In this document: positions 38,864 through 48,511 of the stretch, one piece after another | Numbering within the stretch: position 1 is the first letter of the stretch | How the letters are laid out: the number at the start of each line of letters is the position of its first letter | From: Streptacidiphilus melanogenes | GTDB lineage: Bacteria > Actinomycetota > Actinomycetes > Streptomycetales > Streptomycetaceae | Length of the DNA: 59,635 bases | Direction: 5' to 3' | NCBI RefSeq assembly: GCF_000787835.1 | Contig: NZ_BBPP01000026.1 | Location: 3,114-62,748, forward strand | Program-made: the position numbers and the translations under genes | The notes under the pieces: generated by a model | What the model was told of the DNA's origin: nothing | The model's database searches: none | What the model saw: only the letters and a program-made list of their open reading frames with translations

Positions 38864-39010
38864 CTACTCCTGGGAGGCCGTCATCGCCTCGGCCGCCGCG
38901 TCCTCCTTGGACGCGTTCGCGCCGCCCTGGTTGCGGAAGAGCGTGCGGATCATGAAGCCGAAGGCGATGGCCATCACGACCGGCGGAGTCAGAGCCTCGA
39001 TGTACTGCAT
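38864..39010 (-). CDS. 48-residue small membrane protein next to lysS
   Basis: MQYIEALTPPVVMAIAFGFM then IRTLFRNQGGANASKEDAAAE and AMTASQE. One hydrophobic helix (~residues 8-26) followed by an acidic/Ala tail. ATG 39010 is 10 bp after the lysS stop, so it is cotranscribed. Similar short proteins with a QYIEALTPP start follow lysS in related species, from memory. Function unknown; too short for ordinary ORF calling. Confidence 0.8.
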   Translation of the reverse strand: MQYIEALTPPVVMAIAFGFMIRTLFRNQGGANASKEDAAAEAMTASQE

Positions 39011-39020
39011 GGGCCCGACT

Positions 39021-40550
39021 CTACTCGGGCTTCACGAGCGGGAAGAGGAGGGTCTCCCGGATCGACTTGTTGGTGAGCAGCATCACCAGGCGGTCGACAC
39101 CGAGGCCCATACCGCCGGTGGGCGGCATGCCGTACTCCAGGGCCCGCAGGAAGTCCTCGTCCACCTGCATGGCCTCGACGTCGCCGCCGGCCGCCAGCAG
39201 GGACTGCTGGGTCAGCCGCTCGCGCTGGTCGACCGGGTCGATCAGCTCGGAGTAGGCGGTGGCGATCTCCTTGCCGAAGATCACCAGGTCCCACTTCTCC
39301 GCGACGCCGTCGATCGAGCGGTGCTTGCGGGTCAGCGGCGAGACCTCGGTCGGGTAGTCCCGGATGAAGGTCGGCCGGACCGCGTTGTGCTCCAGCAGGC
39401 GCTCGACGAACTCCAGGATCAGCTGGCCGTGGCCCCACTTCTTCTCGTAGGGCACGCCGTGCTCGTCGGCGAGCTTGCGCAGCTCGTCCACCGAGGTCTC
39501 CGGGGTCACCGGGACGCCGAGGTGGGCGCTGATGCCCGGGTAGACGCTGACCTCCTCCCACGGGTCGGCCAGGTCGATCTCGACCTCCTCGCCGTGCTGG
39601 TCCACGCCCTTGATGACGGTGGTGCCCAGCGCGTCCTTGGCCGCGCTGAGGATCAGGTCGCGGGTCAGCTCGGCCTGGGTGTCGTAGTCGCCGTAGGCCT
39701 CGTAGGACTCGATCGCGGTGAACTCGGGGTTGTGGGTCGCGTCGGCGCCCTCGTTGCGGAAGTTCCGGTTGATCTCGAAGACCTTCTCCACGCCGCCGAC
39801 CATGAGCCGCTTGAGGTAGAGCTCGGTGGCGATGCGCAGGTACAGCGTCATGTCGTACGCGTTGATGTGCGTGGTGAACGGACGCGCGTTGGCGCCGCCG
39901 TGGATCGGCTGCAGCATCGGCGTCTCGACCTCGAGGAAGCCGCGGCGCTCGAAGGTGTCGCGCAGCGAGCGCAGCACGCGGACGCGCAGCTGCATCATCT
40001 CGCGGGCCTCGGGGTTCATGATCAGGTCCACGTAGCGCTGGCGCACGCGGGCCTCCGGGTCGGCCAGACCCTTGTGCTTCTCCGGCAGCGGGCGCAGGCA
40101 CTTGGACGTGAGCTCCCAGCGGTCGACCATGATCGACAGCTCGCCGCGCTTGGAGGTGATCACCTCGCCCTCCACGCCGACGTGGTCGCCGAGGTCGACG
40201 TCGGCCTTCCAGGCCGCGAGGCGCTCCTCGCCGAGCTTGTCGAGCGAGAGCATGACCTGGAGGTCGCCGGTGCCGTCGCGCAGCGTCGCGAAGCAGAGCT
40301 TGCCGCCGGTGCGGCTGAGCATGACGCGGCCGGTGACGCCGGCCCGGTCGCCGGTGGCGGTGTCGGGCTCCAGGCCCGGGTAAGCGGCGCGCAGATCGGC
40401 CAGCGTGCTGGTGCGCGGGAACCCGACGGGGTACGGATCGACGCCGGCGGCCTTGAGCCGCTCCAGCTTCTCGCGCCTCACCCGCATCTGCTCGGGGAGG
40501 TCGTCGGCGCCTGCTACGGCCGGGGCTGCGGGGGTCTGCTGATCGCTCAC
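39021..40550 (-). CDS. lysS: Lysyl-tRNA synthetase (class II)
   Basis: 509 residues. OB-fold anticodon domain (~60-180, VTGRVMLSRTGGKLCFATLRD), class II motif 2 (FEINRNFRNEGADATHNPEFT) and motif 3 (GGMGLGVDRLVMLLTN). Followed by the small membrane protein. Confidence 0.97.
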   Translation of the reverse strand: MSDQQTPAAPAVAGADDLPEQMRVRREKLERLKAAGVDPYPVGFPRTSTLADLRAAYPGLEPDTATGDRAGVTGRVMLSRTGGKLCFATLRDGTGDLQVMLSLDKLGEERLAAWKADVDLGDHVGVEGEVITSKRGELSIMVDRWELTSKCLRPLPEKHKGLADPEARVRQRYVDLIMNPEAREMMQLRVRVLRSLRDTFERRGFLEVETPMLQPIHGGANARPFTTHINAYDMTLYLRIATELYLKRLMVGGVEKVFEINRNFRNEGADATHNPEFTAIESYEAYGDYDTQAELTRDLILSAAKDALGTTVIKGVDQHGEEVEIDLADPWEEVSVYPGISAHLGVPVTPETSVDELRKLADEHGVPYEKKWGHGQLILEFVERLLEHNAVRPTFIRDYPTEVSPLTRKHRSIDGVAEKWDLVIFGKEIATAYSELIDPVDQRERLTQQSLLAAGGDVEAMQVDEDFLRALEYGMPPTGGMGLGVDRLVMLLTNKSIRETLLFPLVKPE

Positions 40551-40671
40551 CCCACCAGGGTATCGACCGCACGGGCGTGCCCCGCCACTCGTTAAACCCC
40601 GCGCGCCCGGCGGATCGGGGTGGCAGTTCTTACCGGATTCAGTCGTACGGCCGAGGCGGCCCGCAGGGACG

Positions 40672-40702
40672 CCGAAGGGCGGCCACAGGGGCCGCCCTTC
40701 GG
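40672..40702. terminator. Terminator downstream of the LAxTG gene
   Basis: Perfect 13-bp stem CCGAAGGGCGGCC / GGCCGCCCTTCGG with a 5-nt loop, 43 bp after the stop of the minus-strand gene at 40746. Confidence 0.8.
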
Positions 40703-40703
40703 G

Positions 40704-40740
40704 GTCGTCGTCAGGCCGGTCGTCGTCAGGCCGGTCGTCG
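40704..40740. repeat. 15-bp tandem repeat, 2.5 copies
   Basis: GTCGTCGTCAGGCCG twice, then GTCGTCG, between the LAxTG stop and its terminator. Confidence 0.85.
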
Positions 40741-40745
40741 GAAGA

Positions 40746-42434
40746 CTATGCGTGGCCGCTGCGGCGGCGACGGCGCGTCAGCAGCACCGCGCCCGTGCCG
40801 AGCGCGACCGCGGCGAAGCCGGCCGCGGCCAGCGGGAGCGCGGCGGAGCCGCCACCGGTGTGGGCGAGGCCGCCGGTCGCAGAGGTGGTCGGGGACGCCG
40901 ACGCCGGGGCGGAGCCGGCCGGGGTGGGCGTGGCGGTGGCGGTCACCGTGGTGGCGGTCACCGTGAACGGGGCCACGTCGTCGGCGGGGTTGTTGTCCGG
41001 CTGCGCGCTCACGACGCCGGCCAGGCCGGGCGCCTGCTTCAGCGCCTTGGTGGCCTTGAGGCCGAAGGTGAAGCCGGCCTGCGCGCCGGGCTTCAGCACC
41101 TGGCGCACCGCGCAGGCGTAGATCGCGCCGTACGGGTCGGACGGGTCGGACGCGGCGCCGCTCGCGCGGGTGACGGCGTGCGCGCCGAAGCCGGCGTGGG
41201 GCAGCAGGCCCTGGAGGCTGCCGGACGCGTCGCCCGGCTGGGTGGACGGCGGGGTGTCGGGGAGGAGCTCGCAGTCCTTGGGCAGTGCGCTGACCGAGAC
41301 GCCCTTCGGCAGCAGCACCATCACGCCCGCGGTGATGTCCTTCGTGCCGGGGAAGACCGACGTCGGGACGCTGCCCGCGTTGCGGACGCCGAAGGTGGCC
41401 TCGACGGTGTGCCCGACGGTGCCGGTGATCCGGTGCGGGGCCACCGCGGCGAGGTCGTTCTGGCTGACCAGGTGCAGCTCGGAGATGCGGAGGTTGTTGT
41501 CGTAGTTGATGTCGGCCGTGTGCGCCTGCGGCTGCGCGGGGGCCGGCACCAGGGTCAGCGGGGCGCCCTTGCCGGGCGTGCCGCCGCCGAGCTGGGTGTC
41601 GATGGCGCCGCCCTTGACGTCCCAGCCGTACAGCAGCGCGTCACCGCTCTGCGCCTGCTGACCTGCGGTCAACGGAACCGGGGTGGACAGCTGGTAGGCC
41701 TGGCCCGGCTTGATCACGGTGTCGAAGTGGCAGACCACGGCGGCCGCGCCGCCGTAGAAGCAGTTGCCGAAGCCGCCGCCGAAGTCGTAGGTGCCGCTCC
41801 CGGTGTCGAGGACGAGCGTGACGCCCCCGGTGGCGGCCTGGTCGCCGACGTTCCGCACGACCGGGTTCACCGGTGTGGCCTGACCGGGCTTCACGCCCAC
41901 GGTCGCGGGCAGCGCGTCGACGGCGAGGTCCGGGCCGGATCCGACGGTGACGGTGGTGACGGTCGGCGGGTTGTGCTTGTCCACGGTGGCGTTGGCGGCG
42001 GTCACCGTGAAGCGCACCGTGCCCTTGGCGCCGAGCGCCGCGCCGGCCGCCGAGCGCATGCCGATCTCCAGCTGGCCGATCGACTCCACCGAGCCGAGAG
42101 CGCAGTGCTCGTGCAGCTTGGCGGCGTCGGAGTAGCTGCAGCCCACGGGCAGGGACAGCTCGACGACGCCGGTCGCGCCACTGGCGTCGACGTCGACGGC
42201 GACCCCGCTCAGCGGCGCGTCCTCGGCGATGACCGCGAGGTCGACCTGGTGGAACGCCTGCGCCGCGGCGCCGTCGGTCTGCGGCAGCAGCGTCGCGTCG
42301 GCGGTGCTGACGATCGCGGCGAAGGTGCTGCCTCCGGCCGCCGCGGCGGGAAGGGCGGTCAGACCGCCGGACATGAGGACGGCGGCGGCGACGGCTCCGA
42401 AACGGACCGCCCCTCGCGCACGAACGAAGGACAT
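40746..42434 (-). CDS. Cell-wall-sorted LAxTG surface protein
   Basis: 562 residues from ATG 42434, preceded by GGGGAA. Signal peptide: GAVAAAVLMSGGLTALPAAA. Beta-rich body with repeated DUF11-like/Ig modules (RFTVTAANATVDKH, PVVRNVGDQAATGGVTLVLD, EATFGVRNAGSVPTSV). C-terminal sorting signal: GGLAHTGGGS, hydrophobic LAAAGFAAVALGTGAVLL, and TRRRRRSGHA tail. LAxTG is the class E sortase motif used on Streptomyces hyphae. No sortase gene is present in the window. Confidence 0.88.
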   Translation of the reverse strand: MSFVRARGAVRFGAVAAAVLMSGGLTALPAAAAGGSTFAAIVSTADATLLPQTDGAAAQAFHQVDLAVIAEDAPLSGVAVDVDASGATGVVELSLPVGCSYSDAAKLHEHCALGSVESIGQLEIGMRSAAGAALGAKGTVRFTVTAANATVDKHNPPTVTTVTVGSGPDLAVDALPATVGVKPGQATPVNPVVRNVGDQAATGGVTLVLDTGSGTYDFGGGFGNCFYGGAAAVVCHFDTVIKPGQAYQLSTPVPLTAGQQAQSGDALLYGWDVKGGAIDTQLGGGTPGKGAPLTLVPAPAQPQAHTADINYDNNLRISELHLVSQNDLAAVAPHRITGTVGHTVEATFGVRNAGSVPTSVFPGTKDITAGVMVLLPKGVSVSALPKDCELLPDTPPSTQPGDASGSLQGLLPHAGFGAHAVTRASGAASDPSDPYGAIYACAVRQVLKPGAQAGFTFGLKATKALKQAPGLAGVVSAQPDNNPADDVAPFTVTATTVTATATPTPAGSAPASASPTTSATGGLAHTGGGSAALPLAAAGFAAVALGTGAVLLTRRRRRSGHA

Positions 42435-42572
42435 CTGTGGTTCCCCGGTGAGGAAGAGGTACGTGAGGTGTGAAACGAGCAAGATCCAAGCACCTGGGGA
42501 AACACGCAGACCAGGGCGGTGGCCCGAACGTTATCGTCCGGATACCCGCCGCCCTGCCTGAAACCGGATCAA

Positions 42573-43436
42573 TCAGCCTGTACCGGTGGCCAGCTCCTCG
42601 TCCTCACCACCGGTGCGGCGCACTCCGCGCGGGAAGATGTCGCCCGGCGTGGGGATCGGCCGGACCGGGCGGTCGGCCGCGGGCTTCGGCTTCGGCTTGC
42701 CCTGCGCCGGGGGCGTGGCCGGGGCGGGGTGCTCGTTGCTGCTGCTCATGTCGCTCGTTCCTCCACGTCGGATGGGCAGGGGATACGACTCCACGCGGCC
42801 GTGCTCGACCGAGCCCGGCTCGCGCAGCCTCACCGGACGGTTGGCGCGGGCGAAGTCCGCCACCTTCCCGCCGATCGACACGCTCGCGATCCGCGGCGGC
42901 CGCGGGATCTCCCGCAGGGCCGGGGCGGCGCGCGGCGGCACCAACGCCACCACCGTCGGCGCGGGGGCGGCGGCTGCGGGCGCGGGCGCGGGCGGCGGGA
43001 CGGTCGGCAGGTCGAGCCGGCGGCGCACCCCCGCCTCCGCCAACTCGGCGCACCGTTTGCGGAGCTGGGTCCGGCGGCGGTGTTCGGCCTGGGCGCAGGG
43101 CAGGGCGTTCAGCGCGCGCAGCGCGGAGAGGTCGTCGGAGTCCGGAAGGTAGCCGTCGGCGACGGCCTCCTCCAGGCGCTGCAGGTACCCCGAGGCACTG
43201 CCGGGCAGGGCGGTGCGGTAGCGGACCAGTTCGGCGAGGGCGAAGGCGCGCATCCGGCCGCCTTCGAGAACCGCCTCCTCGATCGCCTCGGAGAGACGCA
43301 GCACGTCCTGGACGTCCTCGACCCAGACGGCACGAGCGGCCGTCCCGCCCGGTCTGCTGTCCGTGGCGGCCGAGGGGTTGAGCACGTGGGCCAGGGCCCG
43401 CCGAAGGACCCGGAGCTCGTCCGCGCTGAAGGCCAT
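42573..43436 (-). CDS. Conserved streptomycete protein, unknown function
   Basis: 287 residues from ATG 43436 (297 from ATG 43466; neither has a clear ribosome binding site). N-terminal half helical and conserved-looking: MAFSADELRVLRRALAHVL, VQDVLRLSEAIEEAVLEGGRM, LPDSDDLSALRALNALP. The C-terminal half is an Ala/Pro-rich linker and basic, disordered tail. No enzyme motif. Confidence 0.68.
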   Translation of the reverse strand: MAFSADELRVLRRALAHVLNPSAATDSRPGGTAARAVWVEDVQDVLRLSEAIEEAVLEGGRMRAFALAELVRYRTALPGSASGYLQRLEEAVADGYLPDSDDLSALRALNALPCAQAEHRRRTQLRKRCAELAEAGVRRRLDLPTVPPPAPAPAAAAPAPTVVALVPPRAAPALREIPRPPRIASVSIGGKVADFARANRPVRLREPGSVEHGRVESYPLPIRRGGTSDMSSSNEHPAPATPPAQGKPKPKPAADRPVRPIPTPGDIFPRGVRRTGGEDEELATGTG

Positions 43437-43504
43437 GCCGCCGCGCGAACCGTGAGGCGTAGGCATGGGACGACTGTACGTAACGAAAAGGGAAAATCGG
43501 ATGA

Positions 43505-43525
43505 ACCCGCCGCATGTCGGCGGGT
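43505..43525. terminator. Terminator at the end of the nad-pan operon
   Basis: 8-bp stem ACCCGCCG / CGGCGGGT with 5-nt loop, followed on the minus strand by the T-rich stretch TTCATCCGATTTTCCCTTTT; 44 bp after the coaX stop. Confidence 0.75.
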
Positions 43526-43569
43526 CTTCCGGAAAACTGACAGTCGTTCGGCCCAGCGGGCGGTTCAGG

Positions 43570-44352
43570 TCACGCTGTGTTGCGCTCGTAGACCAGACGC
43601 AGACCGATCAGCGTCAGCCACGGCTCGTGGACGTCGATGCTGGTCGCCTCGCCCAGCACCAGCGGCGCCAGACCGCCCGTCGCGATCACCTGGACGTCGT
43701 CCGGGTTCTCCGCCAGCTCGGCGGCCATGCGGTTGACGATGCCGTCCACCTGCCCGGCAAAGCCGAACAGCACGCCGGACTGCATCGCCTCTACGGTGTT
43801 CTTGCCGATCACGCTGCGCGGTCGGGCCACCTCGATCTTCCGCAGCATCGCGCCGCGCACGCCCAGCGCCTCGACGGAGATCTCGATGCCCGGCGCGATC
43901 GCGCCGCCGACGAAGTCGCCGCGCTCGTTGATCGCGTCGAAGCTCGTCGCGGTGCCGAAGTCCACCACGATGCACGGACCGCCGTAGAGGTGCTTGGCCG
44001 CCAGCGTGTTGACGATCCGGTCGGTGCCGACCTCCTTGGGGTTGTCGGTCAGCACGTGCACCCCGGTCTTCACCCCCGGCTCGACCAGGACCGCCGGGAC
44101 GTCGCCGTAGTAACGCCGGGTCACCTCGCGCAGCTCGTGCAGGACGGTGGGGACGGTGCAGCAGATCGCCAGCCCGTCCACACCCTCGTTCTTCAGCACC
44201 GGATGCGCGCCCATGAGCCCCTGCATCAGCACCGCGAGCTCGTCGGCGGTCCGACGCGGGTCCGTGGAGACGCGCCAGTGCTCGACGATCTCCTCGCCGT
44301 CGAAGATGCCGAGGACCGTCTGGGTGTTGCCGACGTCGATCGTGAGCAGCAT
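43570..44352 (-). CDS. coaX: Type III pantothenate kinase
   Basis: 260 residues from ATG 44352. ASKHA-type motifs: MLLTIDVGNTQTVLGIFDG, GTDRIVNTLAAKHLYG, CIVVDFGTATSFDAI and GAIAPGIEISVEAL, then IATGGLAPL. It phosphorylates pantothenate at the first step of CoA synthesis. Last gene before the terminator. Confidence 0.95.
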   Translation of the reverse strand: MLLTIDVGNTQTVLGIFDGEEIVEHWRVSTDPRRTADELAVLMQGLMGAHPVLKNEGVDGLAICCTVPTVLHELREVTRRYYGDVPAVLVEPGVKTGVHVLTDNPKEVGTDRIVNTLAAKHLYGGPCIVVDFGTATSFDAINERGDFVGGAIAPGIEISVEALGVRGAMLRKIEVARPRSVIGKNTVEAMQSGVLFGFAGQVDGIVNRMAAELAENPDDVQVIATGGLAPLVLGEATSIDVHEPWLTLIGLRLVYERNTA

Positions 44353-44381
44353 GGGCGCGCTTTCTCGTGGGAAGGGGGTGA

Positions 44382-45335
44382 CTAACCGCGCAGGTCGAGG
44401 CCGATGTCGAGAATCGGCGAGGAGTGCGTGAGAGCGCCGACGGCGAGGTAGTCGACGCCGGTCTCGCCCACGGCGCGGGCAGTGTCGAGGGTCAGCCCGC
44501 CGGACGACTCGAGCTTCGCCCGACCCGCGACCAGCGCGACGGCCTCGCGCAGCTCCGCCACGCTGAAGTTGTCGAGCAGGATCAGGTCCGCGCCGGCCTC
44601 CAGCACGGGCGCGATCTGCGCGAGGGTGTCCACCTCGACCTCGACCGGAAGGTCCGGGTAGGCCGCGCGGACGGCCTTGAACGCCTCCGCGACGCCGCCG
44701 GCGGCCACCACGTGGTTGTCCTTGACCAGCGCCGCGTCCGACAGCGCCATGCGGTGGTTCGCCCCGCCGCCGCAGCGCACCGCGTACTTCTGCAGCGCGC
44801 GCAGGCCCGGCGTGGTCTTGCGGGTGTCGCGGACGACGGCGCCGGTGCCGGCGAGGGCGTCCGCCCAGGCGCGGGTCGCGGTGGCGATGCCGGACAGGTG
44901 GCACAGCAGGTTGAGCGCGGAGCGCTCGGCCGTGAGCAGGTCGCGGGTGCGGGTGGTGACGCTCAGCAGCACGGTGCCGGCCTCGACCTGCGCGCCGTCC
45001 TCGACGTGTCGCTCGACGGTGAACTCCTCCTCGGCGACGAGCGAGAGCACCGCCTCCGCGACCCGCAGTCCGGCGACCACGCCCGCCTGCCGGGCGACGA
45101 AGTCGGCCGTCGCGACGGCCTCGGCCGGGACGGTGGCGACGGACGTGACGTCCTCCCCACCGGCGAGGTCCTCGGCCAGGGCCAGGGTCGCGATGTCCTC
45201 GACCTCGACCGGGTCCAGCCCCGCGTCCTCCAGCAGGGCCGCGAGCGCGGGGTCGAGAGCGGTCTCGTACTCGCCGCAGGCGCAGTCGTCGCCGCAGCCG
45301 TCTTCGATCAGGGGGAGGTCTTCGTGCGTGGACAC
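44382..45335 (-). CDS. nadC: Nicotinate-nucleotide pyrophosphorylase (quinolinate phosphoribosyltransferase)
   Basis: 317 residues from ATG 45335. Motifs: LALAEDLAGGEDVTSVAT, LNLLCHLSGIATATR, DTRKTTPGLRALQKYAVRCGG, ANHRMALSDAALVKDNHV, and the glycine loop VGALTHSSPILDIGLDL. The N-terminus carries an unusual Cys cluster (C14, C18, C20 in GCGDDCACGE), outside the fold and possibly metal-binding. It makes nicotinate mononucleotide from quinolinate. 29 bp upstream of coaX. Confidence 0.95.
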   Translation of the reverse strand: MSTHEDLPLIEDGCGDDCACGEYETALDPALAALLEDAGLDPVEVEDIATLALAEDLAGGEDVTSVATVPAEAVATADFVARQAGVVAGLRVAEAVLSLVAEEEFTVERHVEDGAQVEAGTVLLSVTTRTRDLLTAERSALNLLCHLSGIATATRAWADALAGTGAVVRDTRKTTPGLRALQKYAVRCGGGANHRMALSDAALVKDNHVVAAGGVAEAFKAVRAAYPDLPVEVEVDTLAQIAPVLEAGADLILLDNFSVAELREAVALVAGRAKLESSGGLTLDTARAVGETGVDYLAVGALTHSSPILDIGLDLRG

Positions 45336-45374
45336 TGGGGAAATCCTTTGTGGAGAAGGGGAGTTGCACTATTT

Positions 45375-45478
45375 AGGGGCGCGAGGAACTGCGCGAGCAG
45401 CCAGCCAGGGCGCGGATTCGCCGAACGAGCAGGGCCATCCGTACTCCGGTGGCTGCTCGCGCAGTTCCCCGCGCCCCT
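45375..45478. repeat. Large imperfect inverted repeat between nadB and nadC
   Basis: Two 29-bp arms (45375-45403 and 45450-45478), pairing at 28 of 29 positions, separated by 46 bp. The arm starts AGGGGCGCGAGGAACTGC. This is the intergenic element common in Streptomyces genomes, built on GGGGCGCGGGGAACTGCGCG. A partial copy starts at 56047. Confidence 0.8.
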
Positions 45479-45484
45479 GATATC

Positions 45485-47152
45485 TCATCCCACGTGGAGA
45501 CGTCCTGCGACGAGCGTCGTGGTCAGGTGCCTCTGCCAGTTCACGTCGTCCCGGTCGGGGAAGTCCTCGCGCCAGTGGCAGCCGCGGGTCTCCTCCCTCA
45601 ACAAGGCGGCAGCCGACAAGGCGGAGGCGACCAGGTGGAGGTTGGTGGCCTCCCAGGTCTCCACCTGCGGGAACTCGGACTTGTCGGGGTCCGCGTCCGG
45701 CTCCGCGAGAGCGGCCAGGCCCTCGACCGCCGCGGCCATGCTGTCCGCGGACCGCAGCACGCCGACGCCGCGCGTCATGACCCGCTGGATCTCGGCGCGC
45801 GACTCCGCGGCCAGCAGCGGGACGACCTCCACCGGACGGGTCGTGTCCTCGTGGCGCGGGGCGAGCTTGCCGAGACGGTCCCGCTCGATGATGTCCGCCG
45901 CGATCCGCTCCGCGAAGACCAGGCCCTCCAGCAGCGAGTTCGACGCCAGACGGTTCGCGCCGTGGACGCCGGTGCACGCGGCCTCGCCGCAGGCGTAGAG
46001 GCCGGAGACCGAGGTGTGGCCGCGCAGGTCGGTACGCACGCCGCCGGAGGCGTAGTGCGCGGCGGGGGCGACCGGGATCAGCTCGGTGACCGGGTCGATG
46101 CCGTGGGAGCGGCAGGAGGCGAGGATGGTGGGGAAGCGCTCCTCCCACATCTGCGCGCCGAAGTGGCGGCCGTCGAGGAACATGTGCTCCGCGCCGGTCT
46201 CGTGCATGCGGCGCATGATGCCCTTGGCGACGATGTCGCGCGGGGCGAGCTCCGCGAGCTCGTGCTGCCCGACCATGAAGCGGACGCCGTCCGCGTCGAC
46301 CAGGTGCGCGCCCTCACCGCGGACCGCCTCGGAGATCAGCGGCTGCTGGCCCTCCGCGTCCGGGCCGAGCCACAGCACCGTCGGGTGGAACTGCACGAAC
46401 TCCAGGTCCGCGACCTCCGCGCCCGCGCGCAGCGCCAGGGCAACGCCGTCTCCGGTGGAGACGGCCGGGTTGGTGGTGGCGGAGAAGACCTGACCGAGGC
46501 CGCCCGTCGCGAGGACGACCGCCCGGGCGTGGACCGCGCCGACGCCGTCGCGCTGGCCCTCACCCATGACGTGCAGGGTCAGGCCCGCCGTGCGGCCCTT
46601 CGCGTCCGTCAGCAGGTCCAGCACCAGGGCGTGCTCGATCAGTTCGAGGTCGTCGTCGGTGCGGACGGCCTCGACCAGGGCGCGCGATATCTCCGCACCG
46701 GTCGCGTCGCCGCCCGCGTGGGCGATGCGGCGACGGTGGTGGCCGCCCTCCCGGGTGAGCAGGATCTCGCCCTCGTCGTCGCGGTCGAAGGCCGCGCCGG
46801 TGGCGATCAGGCGGCGCACCGCGCCGGGGCCCTCGGTGACCAGCATCCGCACCGCGTCCTCGTCGCACAGGCCCGCACCCGCGACGAGGGTGTCCGACAG
46901 GTGCTGCTCGGGGGTGTCGCCGTCGCCGAGCGCGGCGGCGATGCCGCCCTGCGCCCAGCGGGTCGAGCCGTCGTCGAGCATGGCCTTGGTGACGACCAGC
47001 ACGCGCAGGCCCGCCTCGCGCACGCGCAGGGCCGTGGTGAGCCCGGCCACGCCGGAGCCGACGACGACCACGTCGGTCGTCTTCGTCCAACCCGGCGCGG
47101 GGGCTGCGAGTCTGCGCACCGAGGGGCTGGGCACAAAGGCCGTGCTGCTCAT
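45485..47152 (-). CDS. nadB: L-aspartate oxidase
   Basis: 555 residues from ATG 47152. FAD-binding [17 protein letters not shown], active-site [33 protein letters not shown], and [22 protein letters not shown] near the end of the FAD domain. It converts L-aspartate to iminoaspartate, the first step of NAD synthesis. Its ATG overlaps the panD stop (ATGA). Confidence 0.96.
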   Translation of the reverse strand: MSSTAFVPSPSVRRLAAPAPGWTKTTDVVVVGSGVAGLTTALRVREAGLRVLVVTKAMLDDGSTRWAQGGIAAALGDGDTPEQHLSDTLVAGAGLCDEDAVRMLVTEGPGAVRRLIATGAAFDRDDEGEILLTREGGHHRRRIAHAGGDATGAEISRALVEAVRTDDDLELIEHALVLDLLTDAKGRTAGLTLHVMGEGQRDGVGAVHARAVVLATGGLGQVFSATTNPAVSTGDGVALALRAGAEVADLEFVQFHPTVLWLGPDAEGQQPLISEAVRGEGAHLVDADGVRFMVGQHELAELAPRDIVAKGIMRRMHETGAEHMFLDGRHFGAQMWEERFPTILASCRSHGIDPVTELIPVAPAAHYASGGVRTDLRGHTSVSGLYACGEAACTGVHGANRLASNSLLEGLVFAERIAADIIERDRLGKLAPRHEDTTRPVEVVPLLAAESRAEIQRVMTRGVGVLRSADSMAAAVEGLAALAEPDADPDKSEFPQVETWEATNLHLVASALSAAALLREETRGCHWREDFPDRDDVNWQRHLTTTLVAGRLHVG

Positions 47153-47595
47153 TCGTGACTCCGTACTGCGAGGGCGGGGGCGGCGACGATCGCGTCTCCC
47201 CGCGTCAGGCCGCTGCCCTCTGGAGCAGCGGCGGCGTCCGCACCGGTGTGGGTGATCCGGTTGTCGCGGTCGACGAAGACGATACGCGGCTCGTAGGCGC
47301 GGGCCTCGGCGTCCTCCATCTGACCGTAGGCGATGAGGATGACCAGGTCACCGGGGTGGACCAGGCGGGCCGCCGCGCCGTTGATGCCGATCACGCCGGT
47401 GCCGCGCTCCCCGGCGATGGTGTAGGTCTCCAGGCGCGCGCCGTTGTCGATGTCGACGATGTGGACCAGCTCGCCGGGCAGCAGGTCGGCGGCGTCGAGC
47501 AGGTCCTCGTCCACGGTGACCGAGCCGACGTAGTGCAGGTCGGCCTGGGTGACGGTGGCGCGGTGGATCTTGGACTTGAGCATCGTGCGGATCAT
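47149..47595 (-). CDS. panD: Aspartate 1-decarboxylase (pyruvoyl)
   Basis: 148 residues from ATG 47595. The self-cleavage site is YVGS with G24-S25, giving a pyruvoyl group on S25; downstream catalytic region [19 protein letters not shown]. It makes beta-alanine for pantothenate. It is extended by ~20 residues at the C-terminus relative to the short enzymes, ending in an Ala-rich tail. Confidence 0.96.
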   Translation of the reverse strand: MIRTMLKSKIHRATVTQADLHYVGSVTVDEDLLDAADLLPGELVHIVDIDNGARLETYTIAGERGTGVIGINGAAARLVHPGDLVILIAYGQMEDAEARAYEPRIVFVDRDNRITHTGADAAAAPEGSGLTRGDAIVAAPALAVRSHE

Positions 47596-47650
47596 GGCGT
47601 GGTCACGTCTCCTGTGGGGAAGTACATGCCGGGGGCGCTGACGAGGGCCG

Positions 47651-48511
47651 TCAGAACCGGACGCGGACGTTGTCGATGAGGCGGGTGGCCCCCACCTTGG
47701 CGGCGACGGCCAGAACCGCCTCGCCGGTGAAGTCCTCCCGGTCGATCTCGGTGAAGTCGGACGGGTCGATCAGGCCGAGGTAGTCGAGAGCGATGGTGCT
47801 TCCCGCCCCCTCGAGGACCGCTGAAGCCGCCTTCTTCACCGCCGACGGGGCCGCGCCGGCCGCGCGGGCGTCACGCCCGGCGAACAGCGCGCGGGAGAGC
47901 GCGAGTGCGCGCTCCCGCTCCTCGGCGGTCAGGAAGCGGTTGCGGCTGGACAGCGCCAGCCCGTCCGCCTCGCGGACGGTCGGCACGCCCGCGATCTCCA
48001 CCGGGAAGTTCAGGTCGGCGACCATGCGCCGGATCAGCGCCAGCTGCTGGCCGTCCTTCTCACCGAAGAACGCCACGTCGGGCGAGGTGAGGTGGAGCAG
48101 CTTGGCGACGACGGTCAGCATGCCGTCGAAGTGGCCGGGGCGCGAGGCGCCCTCGTAGCCGCGGCCCATCGGCCCGGCGGACAGCCGGACCTGCGGCTCG
48201 CCGCCGGGGTAGACCTCGTCCACGCCCGGCGCGAAGACCACGTCGGCGCCGGCCTCGCTGGCCAGCATCAGGTCAGCGTCCAGGGTGCGCGGGTAGCGGT
48301 CCAGGTCCTCGCCCGCACCGAACTGGAGCGGGTTGACGAAGACGGTGACGACGACCGTGCCTTCGGCCCCGGCGCGCTCGCGCGCGGCGCGGATCAGGGC
48401 CGCGTGCCCCTCGTGCAGGGCGCCCATCGTCATCACGACGGCGCGCGGGCCCGTCGCGCCGCCGCCGCGCTGGGCCTCGAGCTCGCGCTTGGTGTGCACC
48501 AGGACGGTCAT
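47651..48511 (-). CDS. panC: Pantothenate synthetase
   Basis: 286 residues from ATG 48511. Signatures: [19 protein letters not shown] (HIGH-like), [37 protein letters not shown] and [12 protein letters not shown] (KMSKS-like SSRN). It joins pantoate with beta-alanine. Overlaps the DUF2520 gene stop by 4 bp. Confidence 0.96.
   Translation of the reverse strand: MTVLVHTKRELEAQRGGGATGPRAVVMTMGALHEGHAALIRAARERAGAEGTVVVTVFVNPLQFGAGEDLDRYPRTLDADLMLASEAGADVVFAPGVDEVYPGGEPQVRLSAGPMGRGYEGASRPGHFDGMLTVVAKLLHLTSPDVAFFGEKDGQQLALIRRMVADLNFPVEIAGVPTVREADGLALSSRNRFLTAEERERALALSRALFAGRDARAAGAAPSAVKKAASAVLEGAGSTIALDYLGLIDPSDFTEIDREDFTGEAVLAVAAKVGATRLIDNVRVRF

Noticed and set aside
42512-42556. Hairpin CAGGGCGG / CCGCCCTG upstream of the LAxTG gene
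   Set aside because: Only 8 pairs with a 29-nt loop; expected by chance in such GC-rich sequence.
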